From: Verrucolacustris sp044348085
GTDB lineage: Bacteria; Verrucomicrobiota; Verrucomicrobiia; Methylacidiphilales; Verrucolacustridaceae
Length of the DNA: 64,000 bases
Assembly (NCBI GenBank): GCA_044348085.1
Contig: JBIKTM010000001.1
Coordinates: 62,001-126,000 of the forward strand
Direction of reading: 5' to 3'
Below, in pieces: positions 62,477 to 64,000 of the stretch. The translations under genes and the position numbers were made by a program. A model generated the notes under the pieces. It made no database searches, was not told the origin of the DNA, and saw nothing but the letters and a program-made list of their open reading frames with translations. Position 1 is the first letter of the stretch. Each line of letters opens with the position of its first letter.

Positions 62477-63072
62477 TCCGCTCCCTCATCTCCCAGTTCT
62501 CGTAAAGCCCGTTGCGAGGCTTGATACCCTTGCGCCGCAGCTTTGCGATACCACTGAATCGCCTGTACCAAATCATTCCTCACGCCTTGACCGTGATAGT
62601 AGCAATTTCCCAACCGATGCTGAGCAGCAGGATAGTTCTGGGCCGCTGCTTTTCGATACCAGCGCACCCCTTCTTGCTCATCTTGAGCGAGACCTTTCCC
62701 AAAAATATAACAGTCCCCAATGCTAATCTGGGCAGGCGCATAATCCTGCCCGGCCGACTTTCTCCACCATCGAATCGCCGCCATTAAGTCAGGTTCGATC
62801 CCCATGCCCTCGTGAAAACAGCCCCCCAAATTAAATTGCGCCTTCATCTGCCCCGCTTCTGCCGCCTTTCGATACCAACTCACACCCTCCACCATATCTC
62901 TTTTGACTCCTAATCCGAAAAAGTAGCAATCCCCAAGCTGATATTGCGCATCCGCATCTCCGTCCGCGGCTTTTTCCTGCAACTCCTGACTGAACTTGGG
63001 GGTGGGATCGACCGTCTCCCCCCAAGACAGGTAGGAAAGGAGTCCAAGCAGGAGAAAGGAAATAAACTTCAT
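62473..63072 (-). CDS. Secreted Sel1-repeat protein, four repeats
   Basis: 199 residues from ATG 63072, giving a signal peptide (FISFLLLGLLSYLSWGE); a longer frame to 63129 has no such start. Four Sel1 repeats of 36 residues (about 37-185), with units such as AQYQLGDCYFFGLGVKRDMVEG, VRWYRKAAAQNY and IQWYRKAAAQGY. The units are more diverged than those of the nine-repeat gene at 58.2 kb. Likely periplasmic or secreted adaptor. The function is unknown. Confidence 0.83.
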   Translation of the reverse strand: MKFISFLLLGLLSYLSWGETVDPTPKFSQELQEKAADGDADAQYQLGDCYFFGLGVKRDMVEGVSWYRKAAEAGQMKAQFNLGGCFHEGMGIEPDLMAAIRWWRKSAGQDYAPAQISIGDCYIFGKGLAQDEQEGVRWYRKAAAQNYPAAQHRLGNCYYHGQGVRNDLVQAIQWYRKAAAQGYQASQRALRELGDEGAD

Positions 63073-63150
63073 TTTTCCAAAACTGATGCCCTTCTGTTTT
63101 TCCGCAAGCCTGTTCCTTGACGAAGCCAATCCTTAGGCTTGGATGAGCCT

Positions 63151-63330
63151 ATGAAGATAATCCTTTGCCTCCTTGCCGCCATGGCCCTCACGCCCATCTA
63201 TGGGGAAGACAAAAAAAGCAGTGACGATTCGTCCGAATCATCCAGCAATCTGACCCCCACGGCAGAGCGACCTCCCAACATGGCTAACCCAGAGAAGCCA
63301 GGCTGGCTTCCCCAGCGGCACGGAAAATAG
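63151..63330 (+). CDS. Small secreted or periplasmic protein, unknown
   Basis: 59 residues from ATG 63151 (the frame extends 4 codons upstream to a TTG). A signal peptide (IILCLLAAMALTPIYGE) is followed by a Ser/Asp/Glu-rich, apparently disordered mature part of about 40 residues ending PGWLPQRHGK. No domain. GGATGAG lies before the ATG as a possible ribosome site. Divergent from the Sel1 gene. Confidence 0.55.
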   Translation: MKIILCLLAAMALTPIYGEDKKSSDDSSESSSNLTPTAERPPNMANPEKPGWLPQRHGK

Positions 63331-63348
63331 ACCCCACCGATTCGGCGA

Positions 63349-63735
63349 CTAAGGCCGTTTCAGCGCAGGGTCGGGCATCTCGCCCTTGCGAAGAGCTTCC
63401 AAGGTAGCTGGTTCGGTCATCCGAGGTGTGTTCAAGCTCCACATCTCCATCAGCATTTTGCTCATCTTCTCAGTCTTATCCCCACTCAAATTTCCCTTCG
63501 CTTTAGCTTCACTTAACGAGGCCTCAGGTGCAGTACCCGCTGCATTCAGATCTGCCAAAGCTGCCAGACCCTTCCGAATCAGCTCTTTTCGATCCCCATC
63601 AGCTTCCGGGTTGATCGCTGCCGTCACTTTAGCAAGAAGTGCGTCCTTATCCGCTGCAGGCGCCTGCGCCATGGAAAAGGAGGTAAAGAGACTCAGAACA
63701 AGTGCCACAAATGTGATGCTAGATTTAATTTTCAT
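63349..63735 (-). CDS. Small secreted protein, unknown
   Basis: 128 residues with a signal peptide (ITFVALVLSLFTSFSMAQA) and a helical, alanine-rich mature part (ALLAKVTAAINPEADGDRKELIRKG ... KMSKMLMEMWSLN). No cysteine in the mature part, no recognised domain. Codon use matches the neighbours. Convergent with the preceding small gene. Confidence 0.65.
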   Translation of the reverse strand: MKIKSSITFVALVLSLFTSFSMAQAPAADKDALLAKVTAAINPEADGDRKELIRKGLAALADLNAAGTAPEASLSEAKAKGNLSGDKTEKMSKMLMEMWSLNTPRMTEPATLEALRKGEMPDPALKRP

Positions 63736-63827
63736 ACCGTTACCCTACCTAATGTCTTCTACCCGTCGATCTATAACATTCCACTCCCACCCTTTCCACA
63801 CACCATAGGTTGTGGGAGTATCTGTCA

Positions 63828-64000
63828 ATGAGTCGCCTTTCCATCATGCCCAAGGTGAGCGAAATCCCATCCCTCCTTCAATCCACTCCTTCGATGCTTC
63901 GCGATTCCTTTAAAAGGAAATACCGCAAGACACCTTGGGGGACGCTTACGGGAGGCATCTTCTCCATCCTCTATCTCCTCAATCCCCTGGATATCATCCC
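63828..64000 (+). CDS. DUF1232/YkvA-family protein, N-terminal part
   Basis: The frame is open from ATG 63828 to the window edge, 57 codons. YRKTPWGTLTGGIFSILYLLNPLDIIP ends the visible part; the LYLLNPLDIIP segment is the hallmark of the DUF1232 (YkvA) membrane protein family. The function of the family is unknown. A hairpin-like inverted repeat, actcccac ... gtgggagt (63783-63790 and 63812-63819), lies just upstream. Confidence 0.8.
   Translation, partial: MSRLSIMPKVSEIPSLLQSTPSMLRDSFKRKYRKTPWGTLTGGIFSILYLLNPLDII

Overview
This window looks like the chromosome of a Gram-negative bacterium of the Planctomycetes-Verrucomicrobia-Chlamydiae group, most likely a verrucomicrobium. Lineage is inferred from a combination of features, not from a marker tree. 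These are a chlamydia-like ribonucleotide reductase (multi-cone NrdA, NrdB with no radical tyrosine), a PEP-CTERM protein with an exosortase-type CAAX protease, a verrucomicrobial-style prepilin, a BBP2-type porin, Sel1, LRR_5 and TSP3-type secreted proteins, and a full outer-membrane toolkit (Tol-Pal, TonB/ExbD, LPS heptosyltransferase, TolC). Most of the DNA is ordinary housekeeping sequence with tight, often ATGA/GTGA-overlapping gene pairs. I see no phage, insertion sequence, CRISPR array or integrated island.

Layout. 0-6 kb: the end of an ExbD/TonB operon, then a three-gene type I secretion-like export set (ABC, HlyD, TolC-like) whose ABC subunit has a degenerate ATPase. 6-9.3 kb: tig-clpP-clpX, closed by a shared terminator facing a major porin gene. 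10.8-23.5 kb: a class V aminotransferase, a secreted acidic protein, rhodanese-metG-priA, a lytic transglycosylase, a BASS transporter, and a metal ATPase-adk-fmt operon. 23.5-32.5 kb: gcvP, a ridA-pyrE-GNAT-flavin disulfide reductase operon, hupE, tatD-thrB. 32.5-37.5 kb: nrdB-nrdA with an upstream region rich in inverted repeats.

37.5-42.5 kb is the most interesting part. A clear SAM-I riboswitch on the minus strand precedes a run of closely spaced genes: threonine-synthase-like enzyme, MoaD/ThiS-like sulfur carrier, NIL-domain protein, RmlD-like protein, nucleotidyltransferase and MsrB-MsrA fusion. SAM control, a sulfur carrier and a methionine-associated NIL domain around a PLP enzyme that normally takes O-phosphohomoserine suggest a sulfur-carrier-dependent homocysteine route, in which thrB (31.6 kb) could supply the substrate. 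This is a hypothesis.

42.4-46.3 kb: purC, a Xer recombinase, rnc, a CAAX protease and a CAP protein, the first four translationally overlapped. 46.4-50.7 kb: a 45-residue membrane ORF coupled to heme oxygenase, prepilin, PEP-CTERM protein, class III aminotransferase, glutaredoxin and an initiator tRNA. 50.9-57.3 kb: tolQ-tolR-tolA-tolB-pal, then waaF-murJ, then tRNA-Arg(TCT). 57.6-64 kb: an accessory run of secreted or repeat proteins (Sel1, LRR_5, small Cys-rich, Ca-binding), an alpha/beta hydrolase with a Cys nucleophile, and the start of a DUF1232 gene.
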